Of a stretch of 35,394 bases of DNA, positions 1 to 8,686 are shown in pieces. The notes under the pieces are model-generated. The model did not search any database. It saw nothing but the letters and a program-made list of their open reading frames with translations, and was not told the DNA's origin. The position numbers and the translations under genes are program-made. The stretch is from positions 1 to 35,394 of the forward strand of contig JAQTQO010000015.1 in NCBI GenBank assembly GCA_028712155.1. Reading direction: 5' to 3'. Numbering within the stretch: the first letter of the stretch is position 1; each line of letters starts with the position of its first letter. This stretch comes from Patescibacteria group bacterium (GTDB lineage Bacteria; Patescibacteriota; Patescibacteriia; Buchananbacterales; GWA2-38-13).

Positions 1-1
1 C

Positions 2-1510
2 CAGGCCGCCACGCCCAATCTCGATCGCTATGCCCGAACCTTCCCGTGGGCATCACTCAATGCTTCGGGAATTGACGTCGGCTTGATGTGGGGAGTGAGC
101 GGCAATTCCGAAACCGGGCATCTCAATATCGGCAGCGGCCGGGTAGTCTACCAGCAGCTCCCGCGCATTTTACTCTCCATTCAACAGGGAGGTTTCCGCC
201 GTAATCGCGCACTCCAATCGGCCGTCGCCTGGACGCGGGACCACGATTCCACCCTCCATATCGCCGGCCTCTACTCTTCGGGCACGGTGCACAGCTTCGT
301 GGACATTTTTTACGCTCTGTTGGATTTCGCCCGGGCCGAGAGAGTTTCCCGCGTGGCGCTTCACTTGTGGCTTGACGGACGCGACTGCTACATCCGGGAG
401 GCCGGCACGTCAATACTGAACCTCGAGCACCGCCTGCGTTCCATTCATCACGGGTTCATCGCCAGCATCATGGGCCGCAACTTCGCGATGGATCGCAATG
501 GCAACTGGGATCGCACCCAGCGCGCGTACGCATGCATGACAAGCGGCTCCGGCAGAAAAATTACCGATCTTGGAGCGTATTTGCAGGCCAACTATTCCCT
601 CGGTTTGACCGACGAGTTTATAGAACCGGCGGTAGTGGTGGATGATCATGGAACGCCGGTTGGTCCCATCCAGCCCGGCGATGCGGTTATTTTTGTGAAC
701 TTCCGTTCCGACCGCATGCGCCAAATTATTGAGGCCTACTGTGATCCGGCATTCACGGCATTTCCGCGGCAGATGATTGATGGCCTAAAAATCACGACGA
801 TCGGTGACTACGGCCTGCGGATGCCTCTTGAAATTGCTTTCCCCACTGACGGAATCAGCGACACGCTGACCGAAACGCTCAGTCGCGAAAATTTCCGGCA
901 ACTGCATATTGCCGAAACCGAAAAATACGCGCACGTGACCTATTTTTTCAATGGCCGGCGTGAAACTCCGTTACCCGGCGAAGATCGGATCATCATTCCT
1001 TCCTCGCATGATGTGAATTTCGATATGGCGCCGGAAATGCAGGCGGCGGAAATCAGCGCGCACGTGGTAGCCGATATCAAAGAGCAGAACCACGATTTCT
1101 ATGTCGTGAATTTCGCTAATGCGGATTTGGTCGGGCACACCGGGAACATTCCGGCGGCAGTAAAGGCCGTCGAGGCGTGCGATCAGGCTGTCCATGGCAT
1201 TGTTGAGGCCATTCTCGCGCAACGAGGAACCGCAATGATTACCGGCGACCATGGCAATGCGGAGGAACTTATCGACCGGATTACCGGCCGACCGCGACGC
1301 GAACACTCCCGTAATCCGGTTCCACTGTATCTTATCAACGAGCAATACCGCCGCAATGGAAAACTGCGCGCACCCAGCCTGTTATCAAGTCCGATCGGCC
1401 GGCTCGCCGATATTGCTCCAACGATTCTTGATATTCTTGGCACCAACATCCCGCAGGCCATGACCGGTACCAGTCTCGTACCAAAACTGTTGAACGACAA
1501 AAATATTTAG
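2..1510 (+). CDS. gpmI: 2,3-bisphosphoglycerate-independent phosphoglycerate mutase, 5'-truncated at window edge
   Basis: The frame is open from base 2 (QAATPNLDRYARTFPWASLNASGIDVGLMWG...), upstream of the ORF-track Met at 83. Motifs: GNSETGHLNIGSGRVVYQ, NFRSDRMRQI, VVNFANADLVGHTG, TGDHGNAEE. Confidence 0.93.
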   Translation, partial: QAATPNLDRYARTFPWASLNASGIDVGLMWGVSGNSETGHLNIGSGRVVYQQLPRILLSIQQGGFRRNRALQSAVAWTRDHDSTLHIAGLYSSGTVHSFVDIFYALLDFARAERVSRVALHLWLDGRDCYIREAGTSILNLEHRLRSIHHGFIASIMGRNFAMDRNGNWDRTQRAYACMTSGSGRKITDLGAYLQANYSLGLTDEFIEPAVVVDDHGTPVGPIQPGDAVIFVNFRSDRMRQIIEAYCDPAFTAFPRQMIDGLKITTIGDYGLRMPLEIAFPTDGISDTLTETLSRENFRQLHIAETEKYAHVTYFFNGRRETPLPGEDRIIIPSSHDVNFDMAPEMQAAEISAHVVADIKEQNHDFYVVNFANADLVGHTGNIPAAVKAVEACDQAVHGIVEAILAQRGTAMITGDHGNAEELIDRITGRPRREHSRNPVPLYLINEQYRRNGKLRAPSLLSSPIGRLADIAPTILDILGTNIPQAMTGTSLVPKLLNDKNI

Positions 1511-1562
1511 CGTGTAACGTGACTTCGGTAGAACGCCAATTGTAGTAATAAAACAATTTCGT

Positions 1563-1590
1563 TAGTACAATAGTATATACAATTGTACTA
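1563..1590. repeat. AT-rich inverted repeat between convergent gpmI and lepA
   Basis: TAGTACAAT...ATTGTACTA, 9-bp perfect arms in the convergent intergenic gap. Confidence 0.6.
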
Positions 1591-1639
1591 TAATCAAAAA
1601 TATCGCCTTTTGCGTGACGCATCATTACCCATCCGAACA

Positions 1640-3430
1640 TTAACGCCGCAGCACGGAAAGATACGCTTCGGGCGGCACTTCCACGCGCCCGACCCCGGAG
1701 GCCAGCATTTTTTTCTTGCCTTTTTTCTGTTTTTCGAGCAATTTGCGCTTGCGGGTGTAATCGCCGCCGTAGAGTTTGGCGGTGACGTCCTTGCGCAAGG
1801 CAGAAAGACGTTCCGCCGCGATCACGCGCCCAAGAACGGCCGCCTGCAATTTCACCATGAACTGCTGCTTGGGAATGGTTTCCTTCAATTTTTCGACGAT
1901 CCGCTTGCCCACATCGAACGCCTCGTCGCGATACACCAAACTCGCCAGCGATTCCTCTAGCTCATCGGCTACCAAAATATCCAGACGCACCACGTCGCAG
2001 GGCTGGTAGGTATCAAAATCGTAGTTCAGCGACGCATAACCCGAGCTGATGCCTTTCAGCTTATCGTAAAAATCTACCAGCAACTGGGTCAGCGGAATGC
2101 GGTAATGCAGCACCGCCAACTCTTCATCGAGGTACTCGGTATTAAGATACTCGCCGCGCCGGCTGGAAACCAGTTGCATCACACTACCGAGGTATTCCTT
2201 CGGCGTAACAACGTCGAGCTTCATCAACGGCTCAAGCACCTGCCGGTAGCGGTCCGGCGTCGGGAGTTCCTGCGGCGAACGGATGATGGAAGTCGCACCA
2301 TGCTGGTCCACGATTTGGTACGCGACCGACGGCACCGTCACGACCACCTCCTGTCCGTATTCGCGCCGCAAACGCTCCTGCACGATCTCCAGATGCAGCA
2401 ACCCCAAGAATCCGCAACGGAAACCGTAGCCGAGCGCCGGGGAATTTTCCGGTTCAAATTGCAGCGCGGCATCCGATAGCGCAAGTTTTTCCAGCGCCGC
2501 GCGCAAGTGCGGGTAGTCATCCCCTTCGCGGCAAAAAAATCCGGCAAACACCATCGGTTTAATCTGCCGGTAGCCGGGCAGCGCAGACACATCCGCACCG
2601 CTCCCGATCGTATCGCCGACGTGGCAATCGGCCACGCGTTTGAGGCCCGTTGCAACGTATCCGATCTCGCCGGTCGAAAGCCGTTCGGATTTTTTCAGTT
2701 CCGGCGCAAACGTCCCCACCTCAATCACCGACGAATCAATGCCGGTGGCGATGAACCGGACTTTATCCCCCACCCCGATCGCCCCGTCCACGATCCGCAC
2801 GTACGCGATGACCCCGCGGTAATCGTCGAATCGCGAATCGAAAATCAGCGCACGCGTCGCCGGGCTTTCGCTGACTTTCGGCGGAGGAATTTTCTCGATG
2901 ACGGCGGCGAGCAGTTCCGGCACGCCGCGGCCGGTTTTGCCGGAAATCAGCAATACTTCCTCGGGCCGTACGCCAAGCAGCCCCACCACTTCCTTGACGG
3001 CGCGTTCGACTTGAGCGGCGGGTAAATCGATTTTATTTACGGCCGGAATAATCGTGAGGTTCTGCTCGATGGCCAGATACAAATTCGCAATCGTTTGCGC
3101 CTGTACGCCCTGAGTTGCATCCACCAGCAAAATCGCGCCTTCAACGGCCGCTAAACTGCGGGAAACTTCATAGGTAAAATCAACATGGCCGGGCGTATCA
3201 ATCAGATTCAGTTGGTACGGCTGCCCTTTGTGCGCATAACGCATCCGCACCGGTTGCAGTTTGATGGTGATGCCGCGCTCGCGCTCCAGGTCCATTGTGT
3301 CGAGCATTTGGTCCTGCATGTCGCGCTTATCCACGGTACCGGTCAATTCTAAAAAACGGTCTGCCAGCGTGGACTTACCGTGATCGACGTGCGCGATGAT
3401 GCAAAAATTTCTGATCGCACTGGCGGCCAT
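1640..3430 (-). CDS. lepA: Elongation factor 4 (LepA) GTPase
   Basis: 596 aa. IRNFCIIAHVDHGKSTLADRFLE, DTPGHVDFTYEVSRSLAA, NKIDLPAA and the LepA C-terminal domain ending KKGKKKMLASGVGRVEVPPEAYLSVLRR. Confidence 0.97.
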   Translation of the reverse strand: MAASAIRNFCIIAHVDHGKSTLADRFLELTGTVDKRDMQDQMLDTMDLERERGITIKLQPVRMRYAHKGQPYQLNLIDTPGHVDFTYEVSRSLAAVEGAILLVDATQGVQAQTIANLYLAIEQNLTIIPAVNKIDLPAAQVERAVKEVVGLLGVRPEEVLLISGKTGRGVPELLAAVIEKIPPPKVSESPATRALIFDSRFDDYRGVIAYVRIVDGAIGVGDKVRFIATGIDSSVIEVGTFAPELKKSERLSTGEIGYVATGLKRVADCHVGDTIGSGADVSALPGYRQIKPMVFAGFFCREGDDYPHLRAALEKLALSDAALQFEPENSPALGYGFRCGFLGLLHLEIVQERLRREYGQEVVVTVPSVAYQIVDQHGATSIIRSPQELPTPDRYRQVLEPLMKLDVVTPKEYLGSVMQLVSSRRGEYLNTEYLDEELAVLHYRIPLTQLLVDFYDKLKGISSGYASLNYDFDTYQPCDVVRLDILVADELEESLASLVYRDEAFDVGKRIVEKLKETIPKQQFMVKLQAAVLGRVIAAERLSALRKDVTAKLYGGDYTRKRKLLEKQKKGKKKMLASGVGRVEVPPEAYLSVLRR

Positions 3431-3460
3431 GAAATCAAGTCTCCTTATCCCTCACACCGC

Positions 3461-5080
3461 TTAGGTCGGTGTGCTGTCGCCGACGACCTCGGTAACGGTA
3501 ACCGGCTTGTGGCGACCGCGCAGGCTATCCAGCAACGCGATCGCTTCCGGTGACTGGAGGATTAGACTGATGATGACATACGTCGCCAGTCCCGCGCAAG
3601 CGCTTAAACCTCCCTGCAGAGCAATTCCCAAAAAAGTCTCGGTCCCGGTTACCGGAGCGGCGACATATTTTACACCCTGCGCAACCAGCGCCATGCCCGT
3701 GGAGGCGACGGCAATTTTCACCGTTGAGGCAAGTACTCCCGCTTCATCCAGGTTGCCGAGACGGACATGGAGGAGCAACCACAATACCGCAAGCTGCGCC
3801 ACGTTGGCAATGGTCACCGCCAGCGCCAGGCCGACGACGCCCAAAGGCGGCGTCAAAATGATGGCCAGTACCACATTTGAGAGCGCCGCTCCCAGCGCCG
3901 TCAGCAGGGGCGTCACGCTGTCCTGCAGGGCGTAGTACGCGCGGATAATCAGCGGAATCAACGCCTGCGCAAACAAACTGATGGAAAAAACTGCCAGCGT
4001 TTCCATGGTTGCCACGGTATCCGGCCAGTCAAAACGTCCGCTCCCCAGCAGCACGCGCACGATCTGTGCCCGCAGCAAAATCAGCAGCGCCGAAGAAGGC
4101 ACCACCAAAAAGAGCACCTGCCGCAGCGTCTGTGAAAACGTCGAAATAAATCGCTCGCGGCGGCTGGCCAGTTCGGACAACGTCGGAAAAGCGGCGATGG
4201 CAAACGAAATGCCGAATATTCCCAGCGGCAGAGACTGCAGGTTATTGGCAAAGTTAAACGCGGTGAGACTGCCGGCGCTCAACAATGACGCCAGCACCGT
4301 GACCACGACCAAATTCACCTGGTTGACCGCCAGGCTGATGGTACGCGGCCACATCAGCCGCATCATCTGGCGAAAATCGCTATTGCGAAAATTCATCACC
4401 CAGCGGTAGCGGAATCCGATCACCGCTACGGCGGGTACCTGGATCAGAAAATGCAAAAACGCCCCCAGGACGACACCCCATGCCAAGCCGGTGATGCCGT
4501 ACTTCGGCACCAGAAACAGCGCGCCGCAAATGATGCCGACGTTGTAGAGAATCGGCGAAAGCGAAAAGATGAAAAAACGCTTCAGCGACTGCAATACGCC
4601 GCTGAGCACCGCCGACGCTCCCAAAAGCACCGGGGAAAGCAGCATGATGCGCATCAACGCCGCCGTCTGCGACAACTGGGCCGACGGGAATCCGGGGGCA
4701 AACAGCCGCATCAGCGGAACACTCCAGATCGCCATCACGGCGGACACAACGATCGCCGACAGTCCGATAACGTTGAGTGCGTTGTTGACGAGCCGCCAGG
4801 ATTCGCCATGCATGGCGTCGCGTTCACGCGAAAACACCGCCGTAAAAACCGGAATAAACCCGGCCGAGAGCGCGCCGACCACCAGCAGGTTATAAATGAG
4901 ATCCGGCAACCGGAATGCGGCATAGTAGCTGTCAAGCTCCGCGCCCGCACCGAATTCACCGGCCAATACCCGGTCGCGCAGCAAACCCAAAACCCTGGAA
5001 GCCAAAGACATCGCACCGACCACAACGGCAGCCGAAGCGATGGTCTTGTTGTTGTACGCGGCGAAGAAGCGGCGGAACAT
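3461..5080 (-). CDS. murJ: MurJ/MviN lipid II flippase
   Basis: 539-aa polytopic protein. SRVLGLLRDRVLAGEFGAGAELDSYYAAFRLPDLIYNLLVVGALSAGFIPVF is typical MurJ N-terminus. Confidence 0.93.
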   Translation of the reverse strand: MFRRFFAAYNNKTIASAAVVVGAMSLASRVLGLLRDRVLAGEFGAGAELDSYYAAFRLPDLIYNLLVVGALSAGFIPVFTAVFSRERDAMHGESWRLVNNALNVIGLSAIVVSAVMAIWSVPLMRLFAPGFPSAQLSQTAALMRIMLLSPVLLGASAVLSGVLQSLKRFFIFSLSPILYNVGIICGALFLVPKYGITGLAWGVVLGAFLHFLIQVPAVAVIGFRYRWVMNFRNSDFRQMMRLMWPRTISLAVNQVNLVVVTVLASLLSAGSLTAFNFANNLQSLPLGIFGISFAIAAFPTLSELASRRERFISTFSQTLRQVLFLVVPSSALLILLRAQIVRVLLGSGRFDWPDTVATMETLAVFSISLFAQALIPLIIRAYYALQDSVTPLLTALGAALSNVVLAIILTPPLGVVGLALAVTIANVAQLAVLWLLLHVRLGNLDEAGVLASTVKIAVASTGMALVAQGVKYVAAPVTGTETFLGIALQGGLSACAGLATYVIISLILQSPEAIALLDSLRGRHKPVTVTEVVGDSTPT

Positions 5081-5170
5081 AAACGGTGAAACATGAAAAC
5101 GGGAGTCGGGAGCACGAACCGGTAATTACCGCGCCGTCACTTTCGTATTCCCTCCCCTACTCCGAATTTC

Positions 5171-6442
5171 TTACGCCTTAATTTCTGGCGGCGAAACGTT
5201 TGCTGTTGCTTCAACGGGTAACAGCGCTGATGGTTTTTGATTTGACGGAGCAACATCTTTCGTAACCGGCCGGTGCCGCTGCACCATCCGCTGCGTCAGT
5301 TTGGCCATCATCAACGCTTCGTCCGTATGGATGGTCAGCGTTTTAAGGCGGGGAATTCCCCGCAGCCGTCGCCGCACCAAGTCGCGCACGATCGGGCTCC
5401 GCTCGCCCACCGCGCCGGAAAACACCAGCACGTCAACTCCGCCCAGCACGGTGGTAAACGCGCCGATGTACCTTACAATGCGGTACACAAATACCGCCAG
5501 GGCAAGCTTGGCGCGTCGGCGCTCATCCGCCGTAAATGCTTTCGGCGCAGGATAGCCGTCAACGGCGTACCCGGCCGCAGTCAACACGTCGCGCAGGTCG
5601 CTCGAATACCCGAACAACCCGCGCAAGCCGGATTGATGGTTGAGGATATCTTCCACTTCGCCGGCACCGATGTTGAGCGTTTTTTGCAAAAAGGTGACCA
5701 CCGCCGGGTCAACATCCCCGCTCCGCGTCCCCATCACCAAACCTTCGAGCGGAGAAAACCCCATCGAGGTATCCACCGCTTCACCGTACTTGGTCGCCGT
5801 AACGCTGCAGCCGGAACCGAGGTGGCAGGTAATGATCCGCAGCTTGTTTAGCGGAATGCCGAGTTTGGCGGCAGTGGCTTCGGCCAGATACTGGTGCGAA
5901 ATCCCGTGAAAACCGTACCGACGGATGCCGTACTTTTCATAATACTCATACGGCAGCGCGTAGAGGTACGCTTCCGGCGGCATCGTCGCGTAGTACGCCG
6001 TGTCAAACACGCCAAGGTTCGGCACCTCGGGAAAACGCGTCCGGACATGTTCCTCGATCTCCAGGTTGATCGGATTGTGCAGCGGCGCGAGCCTTTCAAG
6101 CTGGCGCAGATCGGAAATGACCGGCGGTGTCAGCCAGGTCGGTTTGCGATACTTCTCGCCGCCGTGCACCACCCGGTGCACCGCCGCCCGGACGCGTCCG
6201 GTCCAGTGGCCCAGGTGGCTGGCGAGCGCATCGAAAGCCGCGCGATGATTCGGCAATCCCGGCGGAAAATTCCGCCGGATCATCCGGCCGGAAGTAAGCT
6301 CGGACACTTCCAGCGTACTCCCGGGCAATTTCAACCGTTCGACACTTCCCTCGATCTGCACCGCCAGATCATCAAGCTTGAATATTTTTACTTTCAGCGT
6401 CGCCGACCCGGCGTTGCATACCATCAGACAGTCACGCGGCAT
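5171..6442 (-). CDS. ackA: Acetate kinase
   Basis: VCNAGSATLKVKIF, RVVHGGEKY, FDTAYYATMPPEAYLYALPYEYYEKYGIRRYGFHGISHQY, TCHLGSGCSVTA, DTSMGFSPLEGLVMGTRSGDVDP. Met at 6442 (MPRDCLMVCNAGS) fits better than the track start at 6478. Confidence 0.94.
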   Translation of the reverse strand: MPRDCLMVCNAGSATLKVKIFKLDDLAVQIEGSVERLKLPGSTLEVSELTSGRMIRRNFPPGLPNHRAAFDALASHLGHWTGRVRAAVHRVVHGGEKYRKPTWLTPPVISDLRQLERLAPLHNPINLEIEEHVRTRFPEVPNLGVFDTAYYATMPPEAYLYALPYEYYEKYGIRRYGFHGISHQYLAEATAAKLGIPLNKLRIITCHLGSGCSVTATKYGEAVDTSMGFSPLEGLVMGTRSGDVDPAVVTFLQKTLNIGAGEVEDILNHQSGLRGLFGYSSDLRDVLTAAGYAVDGYPAPKAFTADERRRAKLALAVFVYRIVRYIGAFTTVLGGVDVLVFSGAVGERSPIVRDLVRRRLRGIPRLKTLTIHTDEALMMAKLTQRMVQRHRPVTKDVAPSNQKPSALLPVEATANVSPPEIKA

Positions 6443-6485
6443 AACATAAAACGTAAAGCGCAAAACGCAAAACACCAACGCAAAA

Positions 6486-7085
6486 TTATATTAATTTCTT
6501 TTGCGCTTTTCGTTTTTCGTTTTTCACTACGATCGTCCCCCACTCCCCTCCTTCGATCCCCGCGGCATTCGCTTCATCGGTATCCAACTGACAGCGGAAG
6601 CGGTAGTCCGGATGCACGCGCACAATGACGCGGTGAAACGTCAGCGATCGCGGACCGCGCGTCTTGACCGACACTTCCTGGTGGTTGTGCAGATGCAAAC
6701 GCGCGGCGGTCTTGGGGTCGCTGTGGATATGGCGCTGTGTGATGATAACGGCTTTCCGCCGCACGCGCCCATTGGGGCCGATCAACTCGCACGAAACGTC
6801 GGCGGCAGCAGTGTGTTCAAAATAGGAGAGCGGCGGTTTGACATGAAATTTTTTGGCTTCAGTCAGCGAAATTTCAACCTGAGTTCTCTTGCGCACCGGT
6901 CCGACGATACGTGCGGTAAACTCCCCGCGGCCGATTTTTATGCGCACCACGTCGACCGCGGCGAACTGTCCGGGCTGGGAAACCGGACGGAGCACCCGCA
7001 GGCGATGGCCGGCGCCAAACAATTTTTCCAGATCGGATGCCGTAACGTGGCAATGATGTCCGGATACTTCAAGTCGCACGCGCAT
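6486..7085 (-). CDS. pduL: PduL-type phosphate acyltransferase (phosphotransacylase)
   Basis: VSGHHCHVTASDLEKLFGAGHRL, QPGQFAA, RIVGPVRKRTQVEISLTEA, AVIITQRHIHSDP and NHQEVSVKTRGPRSLTFHRVIVRVHPDY match PduL; adjacent to ackA. Confidence 0.85.
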   Translation of the reverse strand: MRVRLEVSGHHCHVTASDLEKLFGAGHRLRVLRPVSQPGQFAAVDVVRIKIGRGEFTARIVGPVRKRTQVEISLTEAKKFHVKPPLSYFEHTAAADVSCELIGPNGRVRRKAVIITQRHIHSDPKTAARLHLHNHQEVSVKTRGPRSLTFHRVIVRVHPDYRFRCQLDTDEANAAGIEGGEWGTIVVKNEKRKAQKKLI

Positions 7086-7115
7086 AAATGAAAATCAGTA
7101 GTGGGAAATAATTAC

Positions 7116-8138
7116 CTACTTCACGCGCTTGAGCTGCGACATCAGCTCCGCGCGGGTGAGGATCCCGTGCTGGGCACCGACCTCGGTCAGGACATTGGCG
7201 GAATTCACCACGCCCCACCGGAGCGCTTCGGCAACCGAACCTTTGCTGACATGCAAACCGGCAATGAACGCCGAACCGAACGCATCACCGACGCCGGTGG
7301 TATCCACTTCTTTACGCCGCAGGGCTTTTTGGTGAAACACCTTGCCGTTGTACAGCGCGTACGCGCCATGGACCCCGTCAGTGATCACGACGCACTTCGG
7401 CCCCCAATCGCTCAGAATGTTGAGCAGGTACAGCGGTTTGTTCAGAAAACTCGGGTTGCGCTTCCCCAGCTTGATGCCGGAGAGCGCCAGTTCGATCGCC
7501 TCATCCTTATTCAACTGCAGCACGTCCGTTTGACGCAAAAATTTATCCAAACCGCGCCGGCCCGCGGAGATCTGCTCCCCGCCCGGGTTCCAGGCGACCT
7601 TGGCGCCGCTCCGGACGCTGGCTGAAAAAATCTGGCGCAGGTTGTGCTGCCAGAAATTCCCGCACATGGCCGTCACGTAGTACCACCGCGTCGGCAACGC
7701 CCGGAGATTCGCGCTGTCGATGCGCAAACCGGCCGTCGCCCCGCGGTAGACGAACACGACATGATCGTGCTCGCCCCGGCTGGAAGCGACAATGGTGGAC
7801 ATTGCGGTATGCATGATCCGATCCACCTGCAGCTGCGTGATGTCGGTGCCATACTGCGCCAATGCCCCGCGCAAAAATGCGCCCTCCGCGTCATTGCCGA
7901 TCCGGCTGATCGTCGCCACGCGCAATCCCAATTTTCGAAACGTGACCGCACTGTTGCCCGCTCCACCGCCGGCGCCAAAATGAGCCTGCGGCACTCTCAC
8001 TTTCGCACCGTACTCAAACCCGATCACCCGCTGGGTGGTAATATTCTCCGGCGTGCGAAAAACGATCCCTTGGTTCGTGTACATCGTCACGTCACGAATG
8101 ACGGACCCCACTGTTACGACGTCGAAGCGCTGAGGCAT
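7116..8138 (-). CDS. PfkB-family carbohydrate/nucleoside kinase
   Basis: GAGGGAGNSAVTFRKLGLRVATISRIGNDAEG (PfkB signature 1) and DTTGVGDAFGSAFIAGL (signature 2). Confidence 0.9.
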   Translation of the reverse strand: MPQRFDVVTVGSVIRDVTMYTNQGIVFRTPENITTQRVIGFEYGAKVRVPQAHFGAGGGAGNSAVTFRKLGLRVATISRIGNDAEGAFLRGALAQYGTDITQLQVDRIMHTAMSTIVASSRGEHDHVVFVYRGATAGLRIDSANLRALPTRWYYVTAMCGNFWQHNLRQIFSASVRSGAKVAWNPGGEQISAGRRGLDKFLRQTDVLQLNKDEAIELALSGIKLGKRNPSFLNKPLYLLNILSDWGPKCVVITDGVHGAYALYNGKVFHQKALRRKEVDTTGVGDAFGSAFIAGLHVSKGSVAEALRWGVVNSANVLTEVGAQHGILTRAELMSQLKRVK

Positions 8139-8209
8139 AGTAAGCGTAATACGAAAAACGCCAAACGGAGAATCACGGTTCCGGTAAAACGGATCTTTAC
8201 GAGAATATT

Positions 8210-8611
8210 TTATTTTTTGCGTTTTGTGCTCTTCGTTGGCGCCAGCACCGCCTTCACCTTCTTGACCACCTCTTCGATACTGATATCCGCCTTGACCAGA
8301 TAATCCATGGCACCAAGCTCCAGACCGGTGCGAATTTCCTGTTCCTGCCCGAGATTGGACAAAATGATGACAGGAATTCCGCGCAGCGCCGGGTTGCTTT
8401 TGATCTGCCGCAATCCGTCAAACCCGCTCTCGCCCGGCAACAGAATATCCAGCATGATGAGATCGGGGATCATTCGCGCCAGCCGCGCCTTGGCCTCCTG
8501 CCAATCCAGGGCCAGACTCACGTCGTACGCCCCCTCGAAAGCATCCTTCAACAACCGCACCAGATTCTTGTCGTCTTCAACGACCAGTATGCTTTTCTTT
8601 TTGCCCGCCAT
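8210..8611 (-). CDS. Single-domain (REC-only) response regulator
   Basis: ILVVEDDKNLVRLL, PDLIMLDILLPGESGFDGLRQIK, PVIILSNLG, GAMDYLVKADIS; no output domain. Confidence 0.9.
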   Translation of the reverse strand: MAGKKKSILVVEDDKNLVRLLKDAFEGAYDVSLALDWQEAKARLARMIPDLIMLDILLPGESGFDGLRQIKSNPALRGIPVIILSNLGQEQEIRTGLELGAMDYLVKADISIEEVVKKVKAVLAPTKSTKRKK

Positions 8612-8686
8612 ATGAATTTTCTTTATGGATAAATTTTTTGCGGCCGAAATGCTATTTGCGCGAAAGAACGCCGGAGCGACCAGCCG

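Noticed and set aside
1563-1590. Bidirectional intrinsic terminator
   Set aside because: The palindrome is AT-rich with no GC-rich stem or clear T-tract, so I list it only as an inverted repeat.
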